Assembly: GCA_003339415.1 (NCBI GenBank)
Contig: PDHQ01000159.1
Span: forward strand, 1 to 64,000
Direction of reading: 5' to 3'
Length of the DNA stretch: 64,000 nucleotides
From: Ophiocordyceps camponoti-saundersi (nom. inval.)
Lineage: Eukaryota; Ascomycota; Sordariomycetes; Hypocreales; Ophiocordycipitaceae
Positions 1 through 11,779 of this stretch are shown in pieces. The notes under the pieces were generated by a model. The model was not told where the DNA came from and made no database searches. It was given only the letters and a program-made list of their open reading frames with translations. The position numbers and the translations under genes are program-made. Within the stretch, counting starts at the first letter, position 1. Each line of letters starts with the position of its first letter.

Positions 1-823
1 TCCCCTAGGGGACAAGAAGAGCAGTTAACAAGTTTGTCCCTTAGGGGATAAGAAGAGCAGTTAACGGGTTTATCCCTTAGGGGACAAGACTAAGGGATAA
101 GAAGAGCAGTTAACGGGTTTGTCCCTTAGGGGATAAGAAGAGCAGTTAACAAGTTTGTCCCTTAGGGGACAAGAAGAGCAGTTAACGGGTTTATCCCTTA
201 GGGGATAAGAAGAGCAGTTAACGGGTTTATCCCCTAGGGGATAAGAAGAGCAGTTAACGGGTTTGTCCCCTAGGGGATAAGAAGAGCAGTTAACAAGTTT
301 GTCCCTTAGGGGACAAGAAGAGCAGTTAACGGGTTTGTCCCCTAGGGGATAAGAAGAGCAGTTAACAAGTTTGTCCCTTAGGGGATAAGAAGAGCAGTTA
401 ACGGGTTTGTCCCCTAGGGGATAAGAAGAGCAGTTAACGGGTTTATCCCTTAGGGGACAAGACTAAGGGACAAGAAGAGCAGTTAACGGGTTTGTCCCTT
501 AGGGGACAAGAAGAGCAGTTAACAAGTTTGTCCCTTAGGGGACAAGAAGAGCAGTTAACGGGTTTGTCCCTTAGGGGACAAGAAGAGCAGTTAACGGGTT
601 TATCCCTTAGGGGACAAGACTAAGGGACAAGAAGAGCAGTTAACAAGTTTATCCCCTAGGGGATAAGAAGAGCAGTTAACAAGTTTGTCCCTTAGGGGAT
701 AAGAAGAGCAGTTAACGGGTTTGTCCCCTAGGGGACAAGAAGAGCAGTTAACAGGTTTGTCCCTTAGAGGACAAGAAGAGCAGTTAACGGGTTTATCCCT
801 TAGGGGACAAGGAGGGCAGTCAC
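1..823. repeat. 36-bp minisatellite array, about 22 units, un-RIPed
   Basis: A tandem array with a 36-bp period starts before the window and ends near 823. Each unit contains the near-palindrome cccctagggg (or cccttagggg), the purine stretch aagaagagcag and the HpaI-type palindrome gttaac. Units differ at a few sites: ggg/aag after gttaac, gtcc/atcc, cccct/ccctt and gacaag/gataag. All of these are C/T or G/A transitions. Three units carry a 13-bp extra block (actaagggataag or actaagggacaag) near 88, 461 and 618. Their spacing is 10 units plus 13 bp and 4 units plus 13 bp. CA and TG are kept throughout, unlike the rest of the window. Because 36 is divisible by three, the minus strand stays open from 866 to 600 as a 12-residue repeat, but this is a by-product of the array and not a gene. 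Confidence 0.97.
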
Positions 824-958
824 GTAGGTTATTATATATAATATAGGAGATAAGAAGAGGTAACAAAATATGCTTAGTCGATAAGATAATTTGTATATTG
901 TGTTATAAAAACTGATTTTCTGGTCCTGGACCTATAGTCTAGACGTAAATCTGCCCCT
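824..958. other. Non-RIP junction between minisatellite and RIP zone
   Basis: About 135 bp of unique sequence still rich in CA and TG (for example ttgtatattgtgtt and ctgattttctggtcctgg). Beyond about 960 these dinucleotides almost vanish. I see no gene or promoter here. It marks the edge of the mutated region. Confidence 0.75.
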
Positions 959-1039
959 ACTATAGAGGAAAAAAACGAATAATATTAAGTAATATAAAGT
1001 AATCTTTATAATTCGTAATAATTCTAAAAGGAAGGAAAA

Positions 1040-1160
1040 GAATAAAGGCTACGTAAATAAGTAGCTTAACTAGCTATATAAGGATACGCTTACGGCGACT
1101 ATTTTTATATTTTAAAAGGCTTATAGCTACCTTAGTCGTTATTCCTTAAAATTATTTATA
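1040..1160 (+). repeat. Family E fragment (copy 1)
   Basis: Contains the E signature: gtagcttaactagctata, then gatacgcttacggcgact, then ttatagctaccttagtcgtt. The same order of blocks recurs at 15180-15270, 16430-16530 and 37345-37440. Only the middle part of the element is recognisable. The family is of unknown type. Confidence 0.6.
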
Positions 1161-1309
1161 CTTTACTATAATAAATTACCGAATAAAATATCTATTTTAA
1201 GGTACTAAGAGATTTATCGAATTATTTATAATTATCGTTTTTTATTACCGCTATAATTATAAAGTAAACTAATATCTTATTCTTTTCTATATAGAGGATT
1301 ACTATTTAG

Positions 1310-3045
1310 CTTACCCTCCTCCTCGCCCCGAAAGTAAAAAAACTTAAACTTTTATATCCCTTAATCCTCTATAATTAAGCTATTATACTTAAACCTACTT
1401 ATTCCCCTAATAGTTATAAGATTTAGATCTCCCCTTTATCTAGCTTTTTCTTATTAATATTATATATAAATATATCTATATATCCTTATTCGTAGGGCGG
1501 TAAACTATTAGCTATTATAAGATTATCCTCGAGCCCTATTATTTTATCGTTACTAGTTAGTATTAATAGTTATTTAACGAGGTTAGGTTAGGATATTATA
1601 TAATTAAGGCGCTTATCGAAGGAGCGAAGCTAATTTATAAAAGATCGGATTTCTATAGCGAAATTAATAAGCACTTATATAAGCTATTATATATAGGAGG
1701 GGACGTTAGTAAAAGGGTTACTATAAGCTCCGCTCTTAGTAGTAAAGTTCTCCGCGATTTATCTTAGAGTATTAAGGATTTAAGAAGCTATATTATTCTT
1801 AATATTTTCTTATTTTTTATAATTAAATAATAGTCGTAATATAAGATAGCTCTTAAAAATTAAATTTAAGAATTAAACTTATAAGTATATATAAGAGAAA
1901 AGGGGATAAGGGGGTTTATATATATATAAACTAGGACGTGAATATATCGTAAGTTACTTAAATAAGTAAATTAGCAGCGTTATTACGAAAACGAAGAAAA
2001 ATACTAGTAAAACGAACTATCTAAAAGAGGCGTTTATTTGCCCTTTTTTAAGGGATAGGGGTATTATAGGGCTATAAATCGCTATATTAATAAAGAAATA
2101 AATAAGATTAATATCGATAAAAGATAATTATAAAAGGTATTTATATATTACGATAAGAAAGATAAGATCCGATAAGATCTAATAAGATCTAATAATAAGA
2201 AAAAGGAAGAAAAGGAAAGTAAGAAGGTGGGGAAGAAAGGAAGAAAAAGGACGCTATACGCTATAATATATTGTCTAAAGCTACTAAAAAAAAGAAAATA
2301 ACTAGATAAAAAATATAAATAGGGAGAAAAGGGGGAATATAGCCGGGTAGTACGCTATTAGTATTTTCTTTATTTATCTTTTAGGAGAATAATAAAAAAA
2401 AACTATACCTTATTAAGAGAATATCGTAAGCTAAAAGCCGACTGCTAAATTATAAGTTTTCGAAAAATAAATATTATATTTCCTTTAATAAAGTAAAAAA
2501 AGATAAAAAGAATACTATATCGTAGCTTTAAAGCTATCTCTACTCGGATATACTAGCTTAGATTAGTAAATTATATCCTTTATATTTAGTCGATAAGGCT
2601 TATATTACTATAGTCTCTATAAGGTCCTTACCGTGCGCTCTCGATTAAAAGCTCCGTGTTTTTTTTTTTTCTTTTTTTTTTTATATTTAGCTAAGCTAGT
2701 TATATTAAGGAAGCCGAAAGAATTAAGCGGATAGAGAAAGGTAAAGTAAAGGAGAAAGGAGAAGCTAGAAACGACCGGGAAGGAAAATATCGCGGGAAGA
2801 TAAAGTTAAGAAAAAAAAGGAAATATAAAAAAATAAATAGGCAGTATCCCTTTAACGTTTTCTTTATTTATAAAGGTAGAAGCTAAAGCTAATATAGATA
2901 ATTATAATACTTAGGGGAATTAGGCTATTATAGCTAGCTTTTTTTTTTTTCTATTTTTCCTCTAATTATTACTATTAGTTTACGGAAAATCGATATACTT
3001 TCTCTTTATATATAAAGAACTATAACGTGATTACAACACCCCCCC
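1310..3045 (+). repeat. Family K, copy 1 (RIP-degenerate long repeat)
   Basis: Aligns by eye with 3060-5830 in the same order. Matching blocks are the tail of the polypyrimidine start, ttaagctatt...gatttagatct (1370-1430 against 3060-3090), the gttattta-acga-ggt block (1560 against 3222), a purine-rich gataagatctaataa block (2165 against 3742), gctaaaagccgactgctaaa (2430 against 4621) and a closing tagtttacggaaaatcgata (2977 against 5777). No protein family could be recognised. It may be a decayed transposon, but its class is unknown. Confidence 0.6.
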
Positions 3046-3055
3046 CCCCCCCCCC
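3039..3055. repeat. Poly-C run (C17)
   Basis: An uninterrupted run of 17 C at the junction between the two K copies. It belongs to a set of unusually long C homopolymers on the + strand of this window. Confidence 0.95.
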
Positions 3056-3839
3056 TAATCCTCTTAGATTAAGTTAAGAGATTTAGATCTATCTAGTCTC
3101 TAACTCCTCCTCTATATAGATATATTAAGGTATAGCCCTAGGTTTATTTAGGGGCTACGGGTAATTCTTAACTACCGTAAGATAGTTTTCTAGCTTTATT
3201 ATTTTATTATTAGTATTTAGCACTAATCGTTATTTAATAAGGTAAGGTAAAAATATCTTATAACTAATACGCTAGTTAATTGCCCGGAGTTAGAGATAAA
3301 TATCTTAGATTTCTACTATAATAATATAAAATACTTAAGTAAATAGATTACGTAAGTTTGCGGCCTAAATAAGGTAAGTATTCTTATATTTTTTAAGATT
3401 ATCGAATATATTTAACGTAGGTATTTTATTTCTTTATTTATCTTACGTTACTTATATAAAGACGAAGAGGTAATAAGATCTATTTCGACCGTAAATTTCG
3501 TATATATATATATTAGAGAGAGAGTATATATATATAGGGGAATAAAAAGGTTTTATATCTAAAGAAACGGGGATATAAATATATAGTAACGTACTTAAAC
3601 TAGTAAGTAAAAAGTCGGTAAAGATAATAAGCTATATAGTAATAAAAACGGTAAAGGGACGCTAACGAAACGAAAACGAAGAAAGGCGTTTATATCTCTT
3701 TTTTTTTCTAAGTATAAAGGCGTTTATATATTATAATAAAATACGATAAGATATAATAATAAGAAAAATAAGAAACTTAAGAAAAAGGGAAAATAAAGGA
3801 ATATAGCTAAAAATAAACTATAATTATAAATAATAAAAT

Positions 3840-4165
3840 ATATTATTATAAGTTAAGATAGCTTATAGCTACCTTAGTCGTTATTATTAGGGAAGGAAAA
3901 AATAATACTTTTTTTACGTATAAAAATAAACTTTCGTAAGACTTATAATTCCTTTGCCCCCCCCCCCCTTTATCTAAGCGATATAAACTAATAAAATCTA
4001 TTAAAATTAACTAGAATAGCTTAAATCGGCTTTTTAAACCCTACTATTATATACGGCCCGACAGATCCGATAATCGCGCTTCCCTAAGACTGTTTTCCGT
4101 ACTAAGGCTCTTATATATAGGAGTGCCCGTCTCTCTCGCTAAATAACTATATATAGCGGAAGCGA
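3840..4165 (+). repeat. Family E fragment (copy 2), uninterrupted version
   Basis: Starts with gcttatagctaccttagtcg and ends with a block containing ctctcgctaaata. It matches the two halves of the split element at 15240-15435 and 16066-16195. At 4038-4057 it carries the equivalent of the target site into which family A inserted at 15436. A C12 run lies at 3957-3968. Confidence 0.7.
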
Positions 4166-4204
4166 TAAAGAGGGCGTGCTTCGCGAGGAGAAATACGGGG
4201 GTAA

Positions 4205-4262
4205 ATAAGGGAGAAGGAGGGCGAGAGGAAGGGGAAGGAGGAAGGGAAAGAGGAAAAGAAGA
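4205..4262. repeat. Purine-rich tract
   Basis: About 58 nt of G and A with few pyrimidines (ggagaaggagg and gaggaaggggaaggagg). Low-complexity sequence with no gene. Confidence 0.8.
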
Positions 4263-5167
4263 ATATTACTATATACCCTAGCTTATTATCTAAAGCTATA
4301 AAAACTATTTAATTAAGTATTCTAAAAGGTATAAATATTATCTTAAATAAAAAGGTATTTTCCTTAAAAGTCCGAAGGTACCCGGCTAGATAATTCGATC
4401 TAATAAAGCTAAAAGAAATATATAGGTAAAAGAATATAAAAACGAAGGAAAGAAGAGGACAGAAACGACTTAAGAGGTTAGGATAACCGGAAGACGAAGT
4501 CGATAGGGAAAGGAAGCTTCGAGAAATAACTAGGCGGTAACTTTTCGGCGGCCTATCTCTTCGTTTTTAAGAAGAAAGATAGCGAATAAGTACGCTTTCT
4601 TAAAAAGAATATTATAAGCTAAAAGCTAACTACTAAGTTATAAATCTTTAAAAAGTAAATATCGTATTTCTTTTAGTAAAGCGGAAAAGAGACTAAAAGA
4701 ATATCGCGTTATAGCTTTTAAGCTATTTTACTTTAAAGCTAGGAAGAGGTAAAAGGGGGCGTGCCTCTCTAGCTAATCGTTCGCGTTATTCGGCTTTAGT
4801 TAACAGGTATCGTACTATCGTAGTTTTCTTAGGGTTTATAGTATATAAGCCCGATTAATACTCCGTAATATTAAAGGAGTTTTTTTTTTTTCTTTTTGCT
4901 ACCGGCTATAGAAGGTCCCGCGTAAGTTTAGGTATCTAAACTAAGCGCGGAGGCTACGAAATCTAATAGCGACTTTAGTTTTTCTCCCGGGAACTTAGCT
5001 TAGAAACGATTAAAAGAGTAATTAATCCTTTAACCGTAAAAGTTATAGGGGAGTTAGGATCGAGAGAATAATAAGGAAAGGAAGACTTTAGGCAGGTATA
5101 GTAAAAAGAGACTACGTATAAAAGTAGAGAAGATTTAGAAAAGAAGGGAAATGAAAAAAGGAAACCG

Positions 5168-5198
<31 letters not shown>
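5168..5198. repeat. Poly-A run (A31)
   Basis: 31 consecutive A inside K copy 2. It could be the remains of a retrotransposon tail or a homopolymer expansion. No target-site duplication was recognised around it. Confidence 0.9.
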
Positions 5199-5200
<2 letters not shown>

Positions 5201-6542
5201 TAATTAGGTAAAGAAGGAAATAAAAATACGTGCTATATAACGTAACTATAAAAAGCTACTATAGCCGCCGCTATCCTTTTATATATCTTTTAATTATTTT
5301 TTTTTCTTCGATATTATTATAGTTATTATAACGGTAGCTATTATAACCGTAATAACTTAATCGAAAAGGGGTTCCTAAAAATAGTAAGTAGAAGAAAGTA
5401 TAATATAAAAAAAGAGGAAAGTAGCAGGGAAAGCAGGCCTAAGGAAGGCTTCTATAAAAAATAGTAGAAACTTAGAAAGTTTATAGTAAGGCTAGCTTTA
5501 TAGAAAACCTTTACTACTAAGGGAAAAGAGAAAAAGGAAGAAAACGCTAAAAACGACGAAAGTAAAGGAACGGACTAACCCGTACGCTAGAGACTAGTAT
5601 CTATATCCGTAGCCGAGGAAGAAAGAAAGAAAGAGGAAGAGGATAGTAGTTACGGGATATTAAAAGAAAGTATTAACTAGGCTAGCTTAGTCTTAGGTAT
5701 AGCTTATATAGATAATAACGATACTTAAGGGATTAGGCTATAAGCTAGGTTTTTTTTTTTTTTTTTTAATATTATTATAATTAATTTGCGGAAAAACGAG
5801 ATACTTTTACCCTTAAACTTAAATATTTATATTCTCCGAGTCCTCCTAAGTTAAGTTATAAGACTTAAACTTATATATAAAGCTAAGTATAGAATAGGAG
5901 GGGTTCTATTTCTTCCTTATTATCGATATAGTATTTTTCTAATATAAGAAGGTAGCGCGTAAAATATCCCTTAAGGTAAGTATAATTAAGTTTCTTACTA
6001 TTTAAGAGATTTTATCGTAGATAAAGCTATTAATATTATTAGGCACGGCGTTAAAAGTTAGGCGAGGCGAACTATAATATATAATAAGGTTAATTAGGAT
6101 AAGTAAGAAAAGTAAGATATATTACTTATTACTTTATAATATAACTTTTTTATATCGTAATATATATATACCGGGAACCCCTTATAACCTTAGGATAAAA
6201 ATAACTTAAGGTTATTTACGAAAGAAAAAATATAATCGATATATAGCGTTAATTAAGGCGTAGGCGGCGTAAGCTTATCTTTTCCTACCGCGCTTATTTA
6301 TCGTAAATATAGCGCGTAATTAATTATAGCGTAAGGGGTTAAATACGAAATTTAGAAAGCTACGAGACTTACCTCCACGAGTAAAAGCCTAACTAAACCT
6401 CGCTATAGATATCGTAACGAAAAAGGAATATAGCACTAAAAGTAGCGAGAGGTAAAATTATAATATTACGCGTTTATTATTAAAAAGGGATAATAGTAAG
6501 GAGTAACTTATAAGGAAGATATATTAGTATAGTAAGAAAAGC

Positions 6543-6597
6543 GTATATATACGTATATATATATATATATATACGTATATATATATATATATATATA
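6543..6597. repeat. TA microsatellite with acgtata interruptions
   Basis: Alternating TA with two ACGTATA interruptions, self-complementary over most of its length. It is followed by a GA tract at 6619-6668. Confidence 0.9.
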
Positions 6598-7339
6598 ACG
6601 GCGAAAAGTAGGAAAAGGAAGAGAGAGAGAGAGAGAGAGGAAAAGAGAGAGTAGGAGAAAAAGAGAGATAGAGAAAAATACCGTTTACTTATATAACTAC
6701 TATCAGCGACTAAGTAAGGAATAGATAAGAGAATAAGGAGTTAGGGGAGTTAAGAATAAACCGCGAGACGGTAGTTTTATATAGGCGAGAGCGCGAGTAA
6801 AATATTAAGAGGTAGGAAAAAGTAATAATAGAGAGCGAGATAGATAACGAGGAGAGTAGTAAAAAAGCGAGAGGTTAAGGAGAGTAGTAAGAAAATAAGA
6901 AGGTAACGGGTATAGGGGAGAAAAGGAGTAGTGCGATTTCGTTAAGCTATAAAATATTAAGAAAAAGGTCTATTTACTAAAAAAAAGGGAATATTATAAT
7001 AAGATAGATATACCGATAATAAATATTAAAATAGTCGGTTATAAAAGGTAAAACGAAGGATTATATACTTAAGGCTAATAATATTATTTTTAGATTAGCT
7101 AAAAAGAATAAAATAAGTAATAATAATAAATTTTATAACTTTTTTTTTAAGACTTAGATAGGGTAAAAGGAAACTAAAAGAGAAGAGGATATATTATATA
7201 AAGAGGGAGAAGGAGAAATATAAAATAATTATAATACCCTCTTCTTTTTATTAATTTATAAGGTTAACGATAATAATAAGACTATATATATAAGATAATA
7301 ATATAATAAGAATATAATATATTTCTATATAGATTACAG

Positions 7340-7340
<1 letters not shown>

Positions 7341-7378
<38 letters not shown>
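7341..7378. repeat. TA microsatellite
   Basis: About 19 TA repeats without interruption. Confidence 0.9.
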
Positions 7379-7381
<3 letters not shown>

Positions 7382-8137
7382 ATTATAACTATTCCTTTCT
7401 TTTTAATTAAGCTTATATATAATAAGTATATAATAAAGCTACTAATATATAAATCCTTATATAGTATTAGTAGCGGCTTATAAAGATAAGCGTTAAGGGT
7501 TATAATTAAAGGTTAGAAAATTAGTTCTAAATTTAATATACTTAGAACGCGAGAGGTAGTTAAGCTAAGGACCTAGTCGGCGGCCACTATATTAGCTATC
7601 CTACGTATTAATAGTAGGAAACCGGCTAACGTAAGTCGCCACGTTTATACCTGCGCTTTAGCTTAGCAGGCGTATTACTATCTAACCTAAGCATATTAAT
7701 ATAATAGGAGCGCTTAGGGGTAATCTTAGTTACTTTAGCAGGACGCGAGCTTATCTTCTTATATAACGCGGGAAGAGAGGAGGTAGCCCTAAAAGTAGCC
7801 GTAGCTATTATAAGATATAATATATTAGTAAGCGAGTTAAAATTAATACGAACTTAAAACGAGGTTATTACTTACCTATATAACTTTTAATAATATAATA
7901 AGGTTTAGGAGGAGTAATAAGATCTATCTTATCCTTATTATCGTTATTATCGCTATTATCGCCTCTAGCGATAAGGTTCTCCTCGGCTATAGCGCGTTCG
8001 GAAAATAAAATAATCTTACGCGCGGTCGGACAGGGAGCTAAGCGCTATATAAGTATAAAGATAAACTTAACTTAAAGTTAGTATAATATATCGTAAACTT
8101 CGATTTAAGTTCGGGCTAAGCTTACCTTAATAGCTAT

Positions 8138-8162
8138 ATAATAATAATAATAATAATAATAG
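8138..8162. repeat. TAA microsatellite
   Basis: About eight AAT/TAA units in a row inside otherwise unresolved sequence. Confidence 0.85.
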
Positions 8163-8284
8163 CGATCGGCGCAAGGAAGGAAGGAAGAAAAAAGGAAAAG
8201 GATAAATATTAAAAATAATAGTAATATATTTAGAAAATAGATTTATAAATATATAATATAATAGGTAATAAGAAAACTAAGAAG

Positions 8285-8760
8285 TTATAAATAAGTATCC
8301 CTAACTCTAAAATAGCTAGTGAAAAAGCCCTTAATATATATAAGTTAGAGCTATTTATTAAGAGAGAGCGTATCGGTACGGAGAGAAAGCTATTAGAACC
8401 TAACTGCGCGTTTATAAATAAGTATATCTTTAAAAAACTAGAGAAATATTAGGAGGTAGATTATAGTAAGTTAAAAGAGGAATAAATATTAGTTTATATT
8501 TAGGAACTAATAGGGGCTACTAGTAAAAGGTATATAATATAAATTTACGATAGCTATCGGAGGTAGGCTACTTATTAGGATATAGGAAGGAGAGTACGTA
8601 TTTATAGTAAGGCGCTTTACGTAAAGTTAGCTTATTTACTTCGATAGCGCGATATTAGCTACGGTATAAGAGTTAAGGGCGATAGTAAGGGTAAGGCTAG
8701 GCTTACCTCCTTAGGTAGCGGCCTTATCTAACGTTATCGCGGATATCGCGATAAAGGTAA
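8285..8760 (+). pseudogene. Unknown protein-like relic
   Basis: One + frame gives a plausible peptide of about 150 residues if TAA/TAG are read as mutated CAA/CAG. It contains segments such as LELFIKRERIGTERKLL and NKYIFKKLEKY. I do not recognise the family. The relic lies upstream of the copia pol and might be part of the same or an older element. The 7500-8285 stretch before it shows nothing I can name. Confidence 0.3.
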
Positions 8761-8938
8761 TATACGGTGCTACGGGTTTATTATATAAAGGCGTTAGTAA
8801 TAAGGGAGAAGATAAAGAGAGGATATTAGAAAAGTAAGAAAAGAAAATATTACCTAGTTTATTACTTATAATAAAGGTAATAAAGGGTAAGGTAACGGAA
8901 AAGGAAAAAAAAAAAAAACGTAATAAGTGTTAATATAT

Positions 8939-8962
8939 ATACGTACGCTCGTGCGTACGTAT
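8939..8962. repeat. Perfect short inverted repeat (hairpin)
   Basis: Arms acgtacgc and gcgtacgt surround the loop tcgt at 8941-8960, and the pairing extends by two more base pairs on each side. The site keeps a TG, which is rare here, and sits in a TA-rich flank. It could be a cruciform-prone site. No function is implied. Confidence 0.8.
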
Positions 8963-9159
8963 CTATATATATAAGAGAGGGAGGAGAGAGAGAGAGAGGA
9001 AGGAGAGAAGAAGCGATAAAATAAAGAGGGAGGAGGAAATATAGAGGGGGCGGAAGATTAAAATACTAAGAGGATATAACTTTATATAATAAAGCCTTAA
9101 ATATATATTATAACGGAAAAGAAATATAGGAAGAAAGGTAAGTATTAAGCTAAATAAAT

Positions 9160-11640
9160 ATATATATATATTTCTATTATTAGCTAACTCGAAGAATTAA
9201 AGCCTTATCGATATAATAATAGCCGTAAACCGCGCTTTATATAAATATTTAATATTAAATATTTTAGATTATAGGGATATAAGGTATACGTTATTATCTA
9301 TCCCTAATACCGGATTTAGAGCGCTAAAATAGCCCTTAAAGCTAAAAAAGACCGCCTTATCGGTATAAAAAGGCTTTACGGCTATATTTATAAGATCTAT
9401 CTATACGATAAAGATAAGATTATTAAGGCTAGAGATATTAGGTTTTATAATATAGCCGATCTAACCTTATAAACTATTAAATATATCGCTAAGCTCGAGA
9501 TCGAAGATTATTAGGAAGATTAACTTAACGAGGACGAATTCTTTAGATTAGGGCCTAACGAAATTAATAATAATAGAAATCACGATCGTCCCGGCTATTA
9601 AGGCTTAGATAAGCCTACCGGAGACGCCGAGGCGGATAATATACCTAATTTATATAATAAAACCGCAGGCCTATTTTAAGCTAAAAAGCCTATAACGCCT
9701 CTAAATACGATACGATTCCTTACGCCCGAATAACGCCTTATAGGGCTTAACTTAATAATTTAGCGGATAAAGAAGCCCCCCCCCCCCCCCCCCCCCCCCC
9801 CCGCAAGCTTAGCTGAGGAATAAGGCTACGATTCTTATAACCGATTAAAAAACCCGATAAGCGACGGCAGCTAAAGTAAATACCGCTGCTAACGCCGTTT
9901 TTAAAGATATTAACGAAAAAGAAGCAGAGATACCTAACTTCGTCCTGCCGATTAGCGCCGTGTTTAATATTATAATACTATTAACGCTTAAAGGCTAATA
10001 TAACGTACGAAAGTAACCCGATTACCTCTCCTTATAGCGCCCGCCGATAAATCTTAAGATTAAGGCTTTATATAATTATTAAACGTAGGATCTTATTAAT
10101 TAACTTATTAGCAAGTAAGTCCTTCTAAGTAAATAAGTCTTTACGATAAAGATATTTTAAGATAAGCTTATAATCGCGAAGGCACGATAGTGCGTATAAG
10201 GGGATAAAAAAGAGACCTCGTATTTTATCGAAGACCTTTACGCCTCTATAGTATACTTCTCTTTAGTTCGAGTCTTCCTATTAATAGTAGCTTTATAAGA
10301 TCTCAAGTAGCGGTAATTCGATATAATTAATACGTTCGTAAACGCCTTATACTAAGAGGAGTTTTTCGTTAACTAGTTATATATATTCGAAGATAGAACG
10401 GATCGAGTATATAGGCTTAAAAGAGCCCTATATAGCTTTAAGTTATCTCCCGTAATATAGTTTACGTATACGAGTAAGGCTCTTAAACGCTATAAATAGT
10501 AATAGCTTATATCTAAGTTTCAGATATATATATATAAAAAGGGCTTTATTATACTCCTTTATATTAACGATATTATAATTATAGCGCCTAGAATAGCCCT
10601 TATAAATAAGGGTAAGGGTATCTTATAGGAATTATAAGATTTGCGGGATTTAGGCAAACTTACTACCTTTTTAGGCTTATAATTCTATAGGAATCGTACT
10701 ATATAAAAAATTAGCGTGCGTTAAGAGAAATATACTAATAAAATACTTAAATTATTCGGCGAAGGCGTTACGAACGCCGTATAAACGCCGTGGCTAGGTA
10801 AATTACCTCTCTAATAGCACGAGCCCTAATTTAGCCTTTACGAATAGTAAATTTCGCGAAGGTAACCTTAATCTGATAACCTTATACCTTCTTATATAAA
10901 ATAATTTAATACGATACCTTAACGGTATAAAGAGCCTAGGCCTTACGCTTAAAGGTACTTACGAACCTCGAGATCTAAAGCCTCGTATCTTCGCCGACGC
11001 GTTTTTTACGGATAATTTATATATAATATACTTAACTACCGGATATATCGCTTTTATCGGTATAGGCCCCGTATACTAGAAATCTAAATAGTAGACGCTT
11101 ATAATATTATCGTTAACCGATGCCGAATTTATTAATTTAACGCTTATAAGGATAAGCCTTACTTAGGTTTGCGAGATTCTTAAAAACTTAAGGTTTCGAG
11201 AGTTTATGCCGATAATTATATTTATCGATAGCCTTAACGCTAAAGCGATAGCCCTTAATAAATATAAAGAGGCCGCACGTATAAGGGATATCGATATAAG
11301 ATATAAATAGATCCTTAACCGCGTTAAGAAGCGTAATTTTACGATCTATAAGATTAGCATAGCTAAGATAGCTAAAAATAGCTTAATAAAGCCTCTCTAG
11401 CGTCTTTAGTATATTAAATTCGTATATATATTATATCTTTCTAACTTAAAGATTACGATCCTACCTTTTAGGGCTAAGAATACGAAAAGTAGCCCTCGTA
11501 AGCTATTAGATAAGCCTAGGGCGCCTAATAGCGAAGCCCGCAATACCCTTATACTACCTAATACTAAAAGTAACGATACTAAATAATACGATTAATCGAA
11601 ATAGTAACCTAATAAATAATATAATATAAGATCTTTTTTG
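9160..11640 (+). pseudogene. pol: Ty1/copia pol relic (integrase tail, RT, RNase H)
   Basis: A dead Ty1/copia polyprotein that once supplied integrase, reverse transcriptase and RNase H for copying RNA into DNA. In order: an integrase C-terminal segment at about 9300-9460 (LIGIKRLYGYIYKIYLYDK followed by a RDIRFYN motif), then reverse transcriptase at about 10130-10720. In the latter the TFVNALYQEEFFVN block corresponds to the copia AFLNG-EEVYM region. The active-site YVDD reads YIND near 10560, with Asp changed to Asn. RNase H covers about 10980-11420, with LSLTDAEFI (copia LSSTEAEY) near 11110 and DIDIRYK near 11290. Domain order INT-RT-RH is diagnostic for copia. Stops fall mainly at former Gln codons, as RIP predicts. 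A C27 run breaks the frame at 9776-9802. Gag, protease and paired LTRs were not found. A purine run at 11658-11668 could be a polypurine tract. Confidence 0.88.
9776..9802. repeat. Poly-C run (C27) inside copia pol
   Basis: 27 consecutive C between the integrase tail and the reverse transcriptase of the copia relic. A working pol is unlikely to have carried it, so it probably grew after the element died, or its length is a sequencing or assembly error. Confidence 0.9.
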
Positions 11641-11779
11641 CCGGAGGATCCTATACCTAAAGGGGGGATCTTAAGGGATATATACGATAAGCGTCGCGCG
11701 GCCTAGGCAGCTACTAATTAAGAGGGAATAGATAAGGCATATCGCGATTAGAGCCTTAATATAGAGGCTCGCGATTATT

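Larger units (their letters stand above)
3060..5830 (+). repeat. Family K, copy 2, interrupted by family E
   Basis: Second, longer copy of the repeat at 1310-3045, lying directly behind it in the same orientation. It is longer mainly because foreign sequence, including the E fragment at 3840-4165, lies in the middle. Its last third (gctaaaagctaactactaag at 4617, the gacta-tatctatatccgtagccgagg block at 5593 and the poly-T at 5750) also has a partial echo at 14770-14990. No readable protein was found. Confidence 0.6.
5831..7500. other. Unresolved AT-rich RIP sequence with microsatellites
   Basis: No protein, RNA gene or family match was recognised. The stretch holds a compound TA/acgtata microsatellite at 6543-6597, a GA-rich tract at 6619-6668 and a TA run at 7341-7378. 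CA and TG are almost absent, as elsewhere. Confidence 0.6.

Noticed and set aside
1..823. Telomere or subtelomere signal (ttaggg occurs in each minisatellite unit)
   Set aside because: The hexamer is part of a 36-bp unit and is never in tandem, so it is not a telomere array.
1..823. CRISPR-like array
   Set aside because: There are no variable spacers. Units are contiguous and near identical, and the host looks eukaryotic.
600..866. Open minus-strand frame of 88 residues with a Cys/Pro-rich 12-residue repeat
   Set aside because: The frame exists only because the 36-bp minisatellite unit is divisible by three. The 13-bp inserts break it, and nothing else supports a gene.
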